A program made the position numbers and the translations under genes. The notes beneath the pieces were generated by a model. The model made no database searches. It saw nothing but the letters and a program-made list of their open reading frames with translations, and was not told the DNA's origin. Positions 1 through 5,844 of a stretch of DNA of 6,200 bases are shown piece by piece (within the stretch, counting starts at the first letter, position 1; every line of letters starts with the position of its first letter). The stretch comes from an uncultured Opitutia bacterium. Lineage in GTDB: Bacteria > Verrucomicrobiota > Verrucomicrobiia > Opitutales > UBA953. The stretch spans positions 1-6,200 of the forward strand of contig CAINSX010000095.1 of assembly GCA_903853185.1 (NCBI GenBank). Direction: 5' to 3'.

Positions 1-330
1 CCGATGCCTGCGGGCTCACGCGAATTCCAGTCGCCCGACGATTGCGCCCGGCGCGCCGAACCGAACGACCTCGTTCGCAGCGATGACGGCCGCAAGGTGG
101 CCGGCGCGGCCCAGAAGCGCACCCGGAGCGGACTGTTAATCGAAGGCTATATCTGGCGTCCCTTCCTACCCGACTGTGATTGGGGTCGTTTTGAAAAGGA
201 CTTCATCCAGACGCTCGGCGCCGTCCTGCAGAGTCCGGCAGTGTCCGTGCCCGAGCCGACCTATCATCAGTTCGACCACGAAGGAATCTGGGCTAAGTTC
301 GCCTCCCGGGACTGGAACGAGCGGATCTAA
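1..330 (+). CDS. lipoate--protein ligase A-like protein, C-terminal part (5' end outside window)
   Basis: The reading frame is open from base 1 to the TAA at 328-330. The ATG at position 4 is probably internal, because the sequence begins in the middle of a recognisable fold. The segment NDLV...DGRKVAGAAQKRTRSG matches the end of the biotin/lipoate ligase catalytic domain. The Lys of GRKVAG (codon 94-96) corresponds to the conserved lysine that contacts the acyl-adenylate in LplA/LipM-type enzymes. Family members attach lipoate to, or transfer octanoyl onto, lipoyl domains of 2-oxoacid dehydrogenases and GcvH in the cytoplasm. The motif usually reads HHG or HQG shortly after; here it is IEG (nt 136-144), so substrate or activity may differ. 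The C-terminal tail, rich in aromatic and acidic residues (WRPFLPDCDWGRFEKDF), looks like normal coding sequence. The stop overlaps the stop of the convergent mutS. The family call is fairly good; the exact enzyme cannot be fixed without the N-terminal half. Confidence 0.72.
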   Translation, partial: PMPAGSREFQSPDDCARRAEPNDLVRSDDGRKVAGAAQKRTRSGLLIEGYIWRPFLPDCDWGRFEKDFIQTLGAVLQSPAVSVPEPTYHQFDHEGIWAKFASRDWNERI

Positions 331-2870
331 GCGAAGAGATCGAGTTCCGGACCGGCTTCCTTGGCCTTTGCCTTGGGCGCTACGACCTTCTTGTGCTCCG
401 GAGCAGGCGTAGGCACTCCTGCCATCGGTAAGGCCTTAGCGGGCAATCCGGAGCCTGCCTCGAGCCCGCCCAGGATTTCACGGGCACGTTGCACGACCGC
501 CGGAGGCATGCCGGCCAAGCGGGCGACCTGAATCCCATAAGAGCGGTCGGCGGCACCAGGCACCACGCGACGTACGAAAACGATCTCGTCCTTCCACTCC
601 TTAACGGCGACGGACCAGTTGCGCAGGCGCTGCATGGAGTCGGCCAACTTGGTCAGTTCGTGATAATGGGTGGCGAAAAGCGTGCGAGGTCCGGCCTCGG
701 CTCCGCCGTGCAGGTGTTCGGCGACCGCCCAAGCAATGCTGATGCCGTCATAGGTGCTTGTACCGCGACCGATCTCGTCCAGCACCACCAAGGAACGGGT
801 CGTGGCATTGTTAAGGATATTGGCGGTCTCGTTCATCTCGACCATGAAGGTCGAGTTGCCGCGCGAAAGCTCATCAGAAGCGCCGACTCGACAGAAAATA
901 CGATCGACGAGACCAATGCGGGCCGATGCGGCGGGCACCCAGCAACCGAGATGGGCGAGCATGGCGATGAGCGCAACTTGGCGAATGTAGGTGGACTTGC
1001 CGGCCATGTTTGGGCCGGTGAGCAAGGCAATCTGCTCGCCAGTGCTACTGAGACGCGTGTCGTTAGGCACAAACGAACCCGCACCCGGACGGGACTGCAG
1101 CATGCGCTCCACGACGGGATGGCGGCCTTGCTCGATTTCGAGGACATCGGTGTCGTCGACGACCGGCTTGGTCCAGTTCGCCTCACGAGCGAGCTCAGCC
1201 CAACCACGGACGATATCCACTTCAGCGACGGCCTGGGCCGTGGCCAACAAGGATTCCGTCCGGGCGATGACCTCGGCGAGCAACGCTTGGAAAAGTTCGG
1301 TCTCACGGGCGAGCGCCTGCTCGTCGGCACGCAGCACTTCGCGTTCCTTCGTGCGCAGCTCTTCGGTGGTGAAGCGCTCGGCGTTCACCATGGTCTGCTT
1401 CCGGATATAATCGGCCGGCACTGCAGCGAGATTGGCTTTGGTGATCTCGATCGCGTAACCGAAGGCGCCGTTATAACGGACCTTCAGGGACTTGATACCG
1501 GTGCGGTTCTGTTCCTTGCGTTCGAACTCGGCGATCCAGCTCTTGCTGTCGGAGGCAAGCGAGCGAAGGCGATCCAGTTCGGCATCAAAACCCGCACGTA
1601 GCGCACCGCCTTCGCTCAGGTCCACCGGGAGTTCGTCGCCCAAGGCGGACTCGAGCCGAGAAAGAAGCTCGGGCTCCGGATTGATGCGGCCGGCCTGATC
1701 GGCGAGCGCGCCGCCCGGCAAGGCGAGCAGCTCCTCACGGATGGGAGGAAGGGAGCGAAGCGTATCGCGGACGCCACCGAGTTCGCGCGGATTGCGGAGG
1801 CGGTTCTGCAGACGGGCGAGGATGCGCGCGATATCGCGGACACCACGCAGCGCTTCGCCGACGCGGGACGATGCGCCGGGGTGCTTGAAGAATTCGCCGA
1901 CGGCGTTCTGACGCTGGGCGATTGTGGCGAGGTCAGTCGAGGGCTCGGCTAGCCAAAGTGCCAGCAGGCGGGCTCCCGAGGGGGTCTCCGTCCGATCGAT
2001 GGTCTCAAGCAACGAACCTTCGCGCGAACCGTTGGACGAAGCGAAGAGTTCGAGATTACGGGAGGAGGCCGCATCCAGCAGCACCGAGGAACCGAGCTTG
2101 GTCTCGATTAGGCGGAACAGGTTCTTCGGACGGTCGCAGAGCGAATCGGTGACGTACCCCAGGACGGCACCGGCGACGCCCAAGGCGGGATGCTCCTCCG
2201 TCAGGCCGAAACCGGCGAGACCATGGACCGAAAGCGTCTGGGCGACGAGCCGGGCACCCGCGGCGCCATCAAAGTTCCAGCTAGGCAGACGGGAGGTCGC
2301 CCTGCCCTGCAAGAATACCTCAAGCGCCTCGCGATGTTCGGCGGGAGGCTCAAGGCCCTCGGGGAGAATGACCTCGCGGGGAGAGACCGAGTGAAGGAGC
2401 GGCAGCAGTCGAGCTGGGGAGGTGTCGGTCGCCAGACGAAAATCCGCGGTCGACACATCGAGCCAAGACGCATGCCAGCCCTGTTTGTCCCAAGAGATTG
2501 CCGCCAAGTAGTTGCCGCGACGCGAATCGAGCTGCGAATCTTCGAGCGCCGTACCGGGAGTGAGGATGCGGGTCAGGCCGCGGCGGACTAGTTTACCGGC
2601 GACCGGGGCTTCGAGCTGATCGCAGATTGCGACCTTCCAGCCGGCGGCGAGCAGACGGTTGACGTACGCCGGAGCGGCATGATGCGGCAGGCCGGCCATC
2701 GGGGTCTCGTGGCGCTTCGTCAGCGTCAGCCCAAGGACCTTGGCGGCGACGACGGCATCTTCGCCAAAGACCTCATAGAAGTCGCCGAGGCGAAACAGCA
2801 AGATCGTCCCCGCGGCGAGCTTCTCACGAAACTCGCGGTACTGCCGCTGCATCGGGGTTTCTTTTTCCAC
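327..2870 (-). CDS. mutS: DNA mismatch repair protein MutS
   Basis: MutS binds mismatches and small loops, then recruits MutL in an ATP-dependent way. With the GTG at 2870 the protein is 847 residues, close to the usual MutS1 length of about 850. Visible landmarks: TPMQRQY near the N-terminus; GDFYEVF carrying the mismatch-wedging Phe-Tyr-Glu at 31-33; PMAGLPHHA of domain I; GRHPVVE (582-587) opening the ATPase domain; Walker A GPNMAGKST (619-627); signature region around SRGNSTFMVEM; Walker B VVLDE (695-699); switch His at 735 in ATHYHEL. All catalytic residues seen are intact. The frame also extends to a TTG at 2906 (859 residues), but the GTG gives MEKETPMQRQY, which fits the family better; neither has a well-placed Shine-Dalgarno (GGGGAG lies 14 nt before the GTG). 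The C-terminus ends in an Ala/Lys/Pro-rich linker and ELDLFA, lacking the extended tetramerisation tail of E. coli MutS. It lies downstream of phoH on the same strand. Confidence 0.97.
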   Translation of the reverse strand: MEKETPMQRQYREFREKLAAGTILLFRLGDFYEVFGEDAVVAAKVLGLTLTKRHETPMAGLPHHAAPAYVNRLLAAGWKVAICDQLEAPVAGKLVRRGLTRILTPGTALEDSQLDSRRGNYLAAISWDKQGWHASWLDVSTADFRLATDTSPARLLPLLHSVSPREVILPEGLEPPAEHREALEVFLQGRATSRLPSWNFDGAAGARLVAQTLSVHGLAGFGLTEEHPALGVAGAVLGYVTDSLCDRPKNLFRLIETKLGSSVLLDAASSRNLELFASSNGSREGSLLETIDRTETPSGARLLALWLAEPSTDLATIAQRQNAVGEFFKHPGASSRVGEALRGVRDIARILARLQNRLRNPRELGGVRDTLRSLPPIREELLALPGGALADQAGRINPEPELLSRLESALGDELPVDLSEGGALRAGFDAELDRLRSLASDSKSWIAEFERKEQNRTGIKSLKVRYNGAFGYAIEITKANLAAVPADYIRKQTMVNAERFTTEELRTKEREVLRADEQALARETELFQALLAEVIARTESLLATAQAVAEVDIVRGWAELAREANWTKPVVDDTDVLEIEQGRHPVVERMLQSRPGAGSFVPNDTRLSSTGEQIALLTGPNMAGKSTYIRQVALIAMLAHLGCWVPAASARIGLVDRIFCRVGASDELSRGNSTFMVEMNETANILNNATTRSLVVLDEIGRGTSTYDGISIAWAVAEHLHGGAEAGPRTLFATHYHELTKLADSMQRLRNWSVAVKEWKDEIVFVRRVVPGAADRSYGIQVARLAGMPPAVVQRAREILGGLEAGSGLPAKALPMAGVPTPAPEHKKVVAPKAKAKEAGPELDLFA

Positions 2871-2922
2871 TGCGTGAAGGGAAACTCCCCGCAAACGCGT
2901 GCGCAAGAACGGACTACCCTAC

Positions 2923-2941
2923 CCCGCCCCCGCGGGGCGGG
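2923..2941 (-). terminator. GC-only intergenic hairpin between phoH and mutS
   Basis: CCCGCCCC (2923-2930) pairs perfectly with GGGGCGGG (2934-2941) around a 3-base CGC loop, giving an 8-bp all-GC stem. It starts 7 nt after the phoH stop and lies upstream of mutS on the leftward transcript. No T-tract follows on either strand, so it is not a canonical intrinsic terminator. It could act as a weak or Rho-assisted attenuator, a 3'-end stabiliser of phoH mRNA, or a structure limiting mutS translation. The pairing is seen directly; the role is inference. Confidence 0.4.
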
Positions 2942-2948
2942 AAGTTGC

Positions 2949-4484
2949 TCACATCAGCTGGGCGGCGAGCTCAGACAGGGCGCTACGGACACCACTGATT
3001 AGGCGTACGTTGGCAGTGATGGCGTGGCCTTTCATGCGCTCATGGGTGTGGATGAGGCCGTTGGACTTGCCGTCGAGGTAAGGCGTGTCGACCTGATCCA
3101 AGTCACCGATGAGGACGACCTTGGAGCCTTCGCCGATGCGCGTGATGACCGTCTTGGCTTCATGCGGGGTCATGTTTTGAGCTTCGTCGACGATCATGAA
3201 GGCATGACCAATCGAGCGACCGCGAATGAAGGTCATCGCTTCGATTTCAATGAGACCGGAATCGATGAGCCACTGATAGGGCTTGCGCGGCTGGTTGACG
3301 GCCTGGAATTGAGAACCGAAGATTGGTTGAGGCGCCTTCATCGCCTGCGCCTTCTTCTGGCGGCGTTGGGAGTCGGTGGCTACGGTCTCCTTGGCGGTCG
3401 GCATCGGGGCCGCGTTACCGTTCTTCGAGAATAAGACCTCAAGGTTATCGAAGTACGGCTGGATGTAAGGCGAAAGCTTCTCCTCCTTCGAGCCAGGGAG
3501 CGCGCCGATGTCCTTGCCGATCTGCACGACGGGACGGGAGACGTAGAGCTTCTTATAGGGAGAGAAATCGCTGAGCACCTGTGAAAGAGCGGCGGCGATG
3601 GAAAGGAAGGTCTTACCGGTACCGGCGCGGCCGAAGCAGGTCACGAGACGGATTTCTGGATTAAGGAGCGCGTCGAGGAAGATCCACTGCTCGAAGTTCT
3701 TCGGAATGACGCGCATGCCGCGGGGCATCTGGAGTCCCTTGCGGGCGCCGCTGTCGGACGACATGAACTCGCGGTAGAGGCCGAGGGGGACGAACGCGCC
3801 TTCGCCGACATGACGGGCTGGTTCGGTCCAAGAGTCAGACGTAAACATCACATACTCATTCAGAATAAGGGGCGGCTCTTCTTTCACCTTCACCTGCACC
3901 TGGCCAAGCTCACGGAAATCACGCATGGCAGCGGCGGTCACCTTGATTGTGCGATACTCGCCTTCGTCGCTGGTCTCGACGCGGTCATTGCGGTAATCCT
4001 GGACATCCACACCGAGAGCCTGGGCCTTGAGGGCCATACACGCATCCTTGGTGACGAGCACCACAGGCCCCTTCGAGGTGTCACGCAGGTAGATTGCAGA
4101 GGCGATGATGCGATGGTCAGGGGCGTCGACCTGCATGAACACGGCGCGGACTCGCTCGGCTTTAGCTCCATTGAAGTGATCGCGGATCAGGGACTCGTTG
4201 ATGACGATGCGAAGCTCGCCACCGTCGCGAAGCTTTGCGTGCAAGGCGCCCGGCTTCGTCGGATCGCCTTCGGCGATTTCCTTTAACGGACGATTCTCAA
4301 AAAGACTCCGGATGGAGCGGTTCACGCGGCGCGCGCTGGCGCCGAGCTGACCTTGTTGTGTCTTGAGACGATCGAGTTCAGACAAGACCTCGACAGGCAC
4401 AGCGACGATGTGCTCATCGAACTTGAACAGGGACTCGGGATCGTGAATCAGTACGTTGGTGTCCAGGACGTAAGTCTTTTTCAC
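2949..4484 (-). CDS. PIN domain-PhoH family ATPase (PhoH2/YlaK-like)
   Basis: This two-domain protein has an N-terminal PIN nuclease fold joined to a PhoH-type P-loop ATPase. Characterised PIN-PhoH proteins (mycobacterial PhoH2) act on RNA as ATP-dependent RNase/unwinding enzymes; the role here is inferred from family. The GTG at 4484 gives a 511-residue protein beginning MKKTYVLDTNVLIHDP, the typical start of this family. The frame runs on to a TTG at 4547, but that would overlap the upstream gene and add an atypical extension. PIN acidic residues: D8, E36/D38, D123 and D147 (VTKD). PhoH domain: a Q-motif-like FEQW before it; Walker A GRAGTGKT (285-292); RPVVQIGKDIGALPG; EAMTFIRGRS; Walker B MIVDEAQN (430-437); VLIGDLDQVD (457-466); a C-terminal SALSELAAQL helix. 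A Lys/Gln-rich insertion at about 353-402 is unusual. It sits 46 nt after the DUF971 gene on the same strand, probably co-transcribed. No clear Shine-Dalgarno was seen. Confidence 0.94.
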   Translation of the reverse strand: MKKTYVLDTNVLIHDPESLFKFDEHIVAVPVEVLSELDRLKTQQGQLGASARRVNRSIRSLFENRPLKEIAEGDPTKPGALHAKLRDGGELRIVINESLIRDHFNGAKAERVRAVFMQVDAPDHRIIASAIYLRDTSKGPVVLVTKDACMALKAQALGVDVQDYRNDRVETSDEGEYRTIKVTAAAMRDFRELGQVQVKVKEEPPLILNEYVMFTSDSWTEPARHVGEGAFVPLGLYREFMSSDSGARKGLQMPRGMRVIPKNFEQWIFLDALLNPEIRLVTCFGRAGTGKTFLSIAAALSQVLSDFSPYKKLYVSRPVVQIGKDIGALPGSKEEKLSPYIQPYFDNLEVLFSKNGNAAPMPTAKETVATDSQRRQKKAQAMKAPQPIFGSQFQAVNQPRKPYQWLIDSGLIEIEAMTFIRGRSIGHAFMIVDEAQNMTPHEAKTVITRIGEGSKVVLIGDLDQVDTPYLDGKSNGLIHTHERMKGHAITANVRLISGVRSALSELAAQLM

Positions 4485-4530
4485 GTCGCTAACCGTGACC
4501 GTAATCGGGGAGTCGGCAATCCGTAAAAGA

Positions 4531-4833
4531 TTATTTCGTCTCTTCAATCCCGCTCAAGTATTCCCAACTATAGATGCCGGTCCGATGACCGTCGCTGAAC
4601 TCGAAGGTGACGGCATAGTTGCCGACACGGCTCATTCTGGTGACGGCCACCCCGGGAAAGCGTCGCGGTCCATCACCGCCCCAGCGCTGCCCAAGGATAT
4701 CGACCTCACCCATGTTCTCGGCGCTCGGCGAAACCTCGCGAAGAAGTTCGGCACGCAGGCATTGCTCACGGCCATCTTCCCAGGTGATGGCGACGAAATC
4801 ACCGATGATCTGAAGGTCTCGCGGCGGCCGCAT
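4531..4833 (-). CDS. DUF971 domain protein (GBBH-like N-terminal domain)
   Basis: The protein has 100 residues from the ATG at 4831-4833 to the TAA at 4531-4533. It shows the DUF971 / gamma-butyrobetaine-hydroxylase-like N-terminal pattern: ITWEDGRE near residue 17, then LRAELLRE, a GNYAVTFEFSDGHRTGIYSWEYL block near the C-terminus, and the characteristic DGH...GIYSW ending. The domain is small and standalone in many bacteria. In other proteins it accompanies dioxygenases or Mrp/ApbC-type Fe-S proteins, but the standalone form has no established reaction, so none is assigned. The conserved Cys of the common LR..CP motif is replaced here (LREVSPSAE), which argues against metal binding through that position. 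It is the first gene of the leftward block and stops 46 nt before phoH. Upstream is the divergent gap shared with ybaB. The family call is good; the function is unknown. Confidence 0.85.
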   Translation of the reverse strand: MRPPRDLQIIGDFVAITWEDGREQCLRAELLREVSPSAENMGEVDILGQRWGGDGPRRFPGVAVTRMSRVGNYAVTFEFSDGHRTGIYSWEYLSGIEETK

Positions 4834-4929
4834 GGCCCCAACCTGCGTCCTGCCGCCCCGGTGGCAAGCAGGGAGCGGACGGCGGGACGACCTTGACTCC
4901 CCCGCCTAGCTCGGGAGTCTGGACGGACT
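4834..4929. promoter_or_regulatory. divergent intergenic region between DUF971 gene and ybaB
   Basis: This 96-bp gap separates two gene starts pointing away from each other, so promoters for both blocks most likely lie here or extend into the flanking genes. A TTGACT at 4894-4899 resembles a -35 box toward ybaB, but I see no convincing -10 about 17 bases later. No clear sigma-70 pair was found on the other strand either. The gap is GC-rich and includes the 4895-4919 inverted repeat. That promoters lie here is inferred from gene layout alone. Confidence 0.4.
4895..4919. repeat. inverted repeat just upstream of ybaB
   Basis: GACTCCC (4895-4901) and GGGAGTC (4913-4919) are perfect inverted arms around an 11-base spacer. 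The right arm contains GGGAG, the best Shine-Dalgarno-like string before the ybaB ATG at 4930 (12 nt away), so a hairpin in the mRNA could partly hide it. As DNA, the repeat could also be an operator for a dimeric regulator in the divergent gap. The symmetry is seen directly; both roles are inference. Confidence 0.35.
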
Positions 4930-5235
4930 ATGGCAGGCGTAGGCAAACTCCTCAAACAGGCCCAGAAGATGCAACGCGGCATCACTGAGGCCCAGCAGCA
5001 GCTCACCACGGAGAGACTTGAGGTCTCCCATGGCGGTGGTGCGATCAAGATCACGGTGAACGGCCATGGACTGGTCCTCGCCCTGACAATCGACCCCGAG
5101 TTTATCAAGGAGGACAAGACCATGGTCGAGCAGGCCCTCGTCGCCGCCCTGCAGGAGGCATCGGCCAAGGCCCGCGAGCTCCACGAAGCCACGATGTCGA
5201 AGGCCACGGCCGGTTTCTCCCTACCCGGGATGTGA
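4930..5235 (+). CDS. ybaB: nucleoid-associated protein, YbaB/EbfC family
   Basis: The protein has 101 residues, the usual size for this family. Its members are dimeric DNA-binding proteins that coat the nucleoid and influence gene expression and repair. Recognisable blocks: a helical N-terminus (MAGVGKLLKQAQKMQRGITE), the central SHGGGAIKITVNGHG strand pair, TIDPEFIKEDKTMVEQAL, and a C-terminal helix ending in SLPGM, the common family ending. The ATG at 4930 is chosen because it gives the canonical MxxxxKLLKQAQKMQ start; its ribosome binding site is weak or lies in the hairpin arm. recR follows after only 6 nt, the classic ybaB-recR pairing. The dnaX gene that often precedes this pair is not here; the upstream neighbour is instead the divergent DUF971 gene. 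Confidence 0.95.
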   Translation: MAGVGKLLKQAQKMQRGITEAQQQLTTERLEVSHGGGAIKITVNGHGLVLALTIDPEFIKEDKTMVEQALVAALQEASAKARELHEATMSKATAGFSLPGM

Positions 5236-5241
5236 TCGCTC

Positions 5242-5844
5242 GTGACCCCCTCTTTCGACAAGGTTCGCCAAATCCTCAAGATGCTTCCGGGCATGGGGCA
5301 TCGCTCCGCCGAACGCATCGCCTTGCACCTACTGGTCGAACGTCCGGGAAAACTCGCGCCTTTACTTGAGTCCCTGCAGGCCGCCGCCGCCGCGGTGCGC
5401 CGCTGCGGTCGCTGCGGAAGCCTGGCCGAGGCCGAACTCTGCCCCATCTGCCTCGACGTCAAACGCGAGCCCTCTTCGATCTGCGTCGTCGAACAAGTGC
5501 CCGACCTGATGGCGATCGAGCGCTCCGCCGCTTATCGTGGCACTTATCACGTCCTCCATGGTCGGCTCTCGCCCATCAACGGCGTCGGTCCTGACCAGCT
5601 CAATCTCGCCAGTTTCGAACAGCGCCTGAAGGACGAACCCATCACGGAAGTCGTCCTGGCCCTCGGCAACGACATCGAAGGCGAAGCGACCTGCCACTAT
5701 ATCAGCGAAGCCATCCAAGCCGTGCGTCCGTCCATCAAGATTTCGCGCATCGGCTTCGGTCTGCCCAGCGGCAGCGGACTGACCTTCGCCGATCCGGCCA
5801 CGCTGCGCAGCGCGCTGGAGGGACGTCGAGATGTCGCCAACTGA
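5242..5844 (+). CDS. recR: recombination protein RecR
   Basis: RecR acts with RecO and RecF to load RecA on SSB-coated gaps in recombinational repair. The product has 200 residues, the standard length, from a GTG at 5242. Domains in order: a helix-hairpin-helix segment (about 5-30, LPGMGHRSAERIALHLL); a C4 zinc finger with Cys55, Cys58, Cys67 and Cys70; a Toprim domain starting at ICVVEQ (80-85), with HVLHGRLSPINGVGP (103-117) and ALGNDIEGEAT (140-150); and a C-terminal RIGFGLPSGSGL block (169-180). All expected motifs are present. It is 6 nt after ybaB, so the two are almost certainly co-transcribed and perhaps translationally coupled. Its last 14 bases overlap the start of the methyltransferase gene in another frame. 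Confidence 0.97.
   Translation: MTPSFDKVRQILKMLPGMGHRSAERIALHLLVERPGKLAPLLESLQAAAAAVRRCGRCGSLAEAELCPICLDVKREPSSICVVEQVPDLMAIERSAAYRGTYHVLHGRLSPINGVGPDQLNLASFEQRLKDEPITEVVLALGNDIEGEATCHYISEAIQAVRPSIKISRIGFGLPSGSGLTFADPATLRSALEGRRDVAN
5817..5821 (+). promoter_or_regulatory. strong Shine-Dalgarno for the methyltransferase gene, inside recR
   Basis: GGAGG lies 9 nt upstream of the ATG at 5831, within the last recR codons. It is the best-placed ribosome binding site in the window and fixes the downstream gene start. It shows the host does use anti-Shine-Dalgarno pairing, although most other genes here have weak signals. Confidence 0.7.

Noticed and set aside
489..1601. Long (370-codon) open frame on the + strand opposite mutS
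   Set aside because: It lies wholly antisense to highly conserved MutS core and ATPase sequence, and its translation has no recognisable domain. Long antisense frames are common in GC-rich coding DNA.
2923..2941. Canonical Rho-independent terminator between phoH and mutS
   Set aside because: The stem is perfect but no T-tract follows on either strand. It is kept only as a hairpin of uncertain role.
3810..4286. 158-codon + strand frame opposite phoH
   Set aside because: It is antisense to the PIN domain and linker of a convincing PhoH protein, and no motif was recognised.
4485..4547. TTG-initiated N-terminal extension of PhoH by 21 residues
   Set aside because: It would overlap the DUF971 gene by 17 nt, and it precedes the canonical MKKTYVLDTNVL start, which has its own GTG.
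4894..4922. Sigma-70 promoter for ybaB built on TTGACT
   Set aside because: No acceptable -10 element lies at 16-18 nt spacing; the bases there are GC-rich.
4632..5462. 276-codon open frame on the - strand across the DUF971 start, the gap, ybaB and recR
   Set aside because: It is Ser/Arg/Ala-rich with no family resemblance and runs antisense or out of frame to three well-supported genes.
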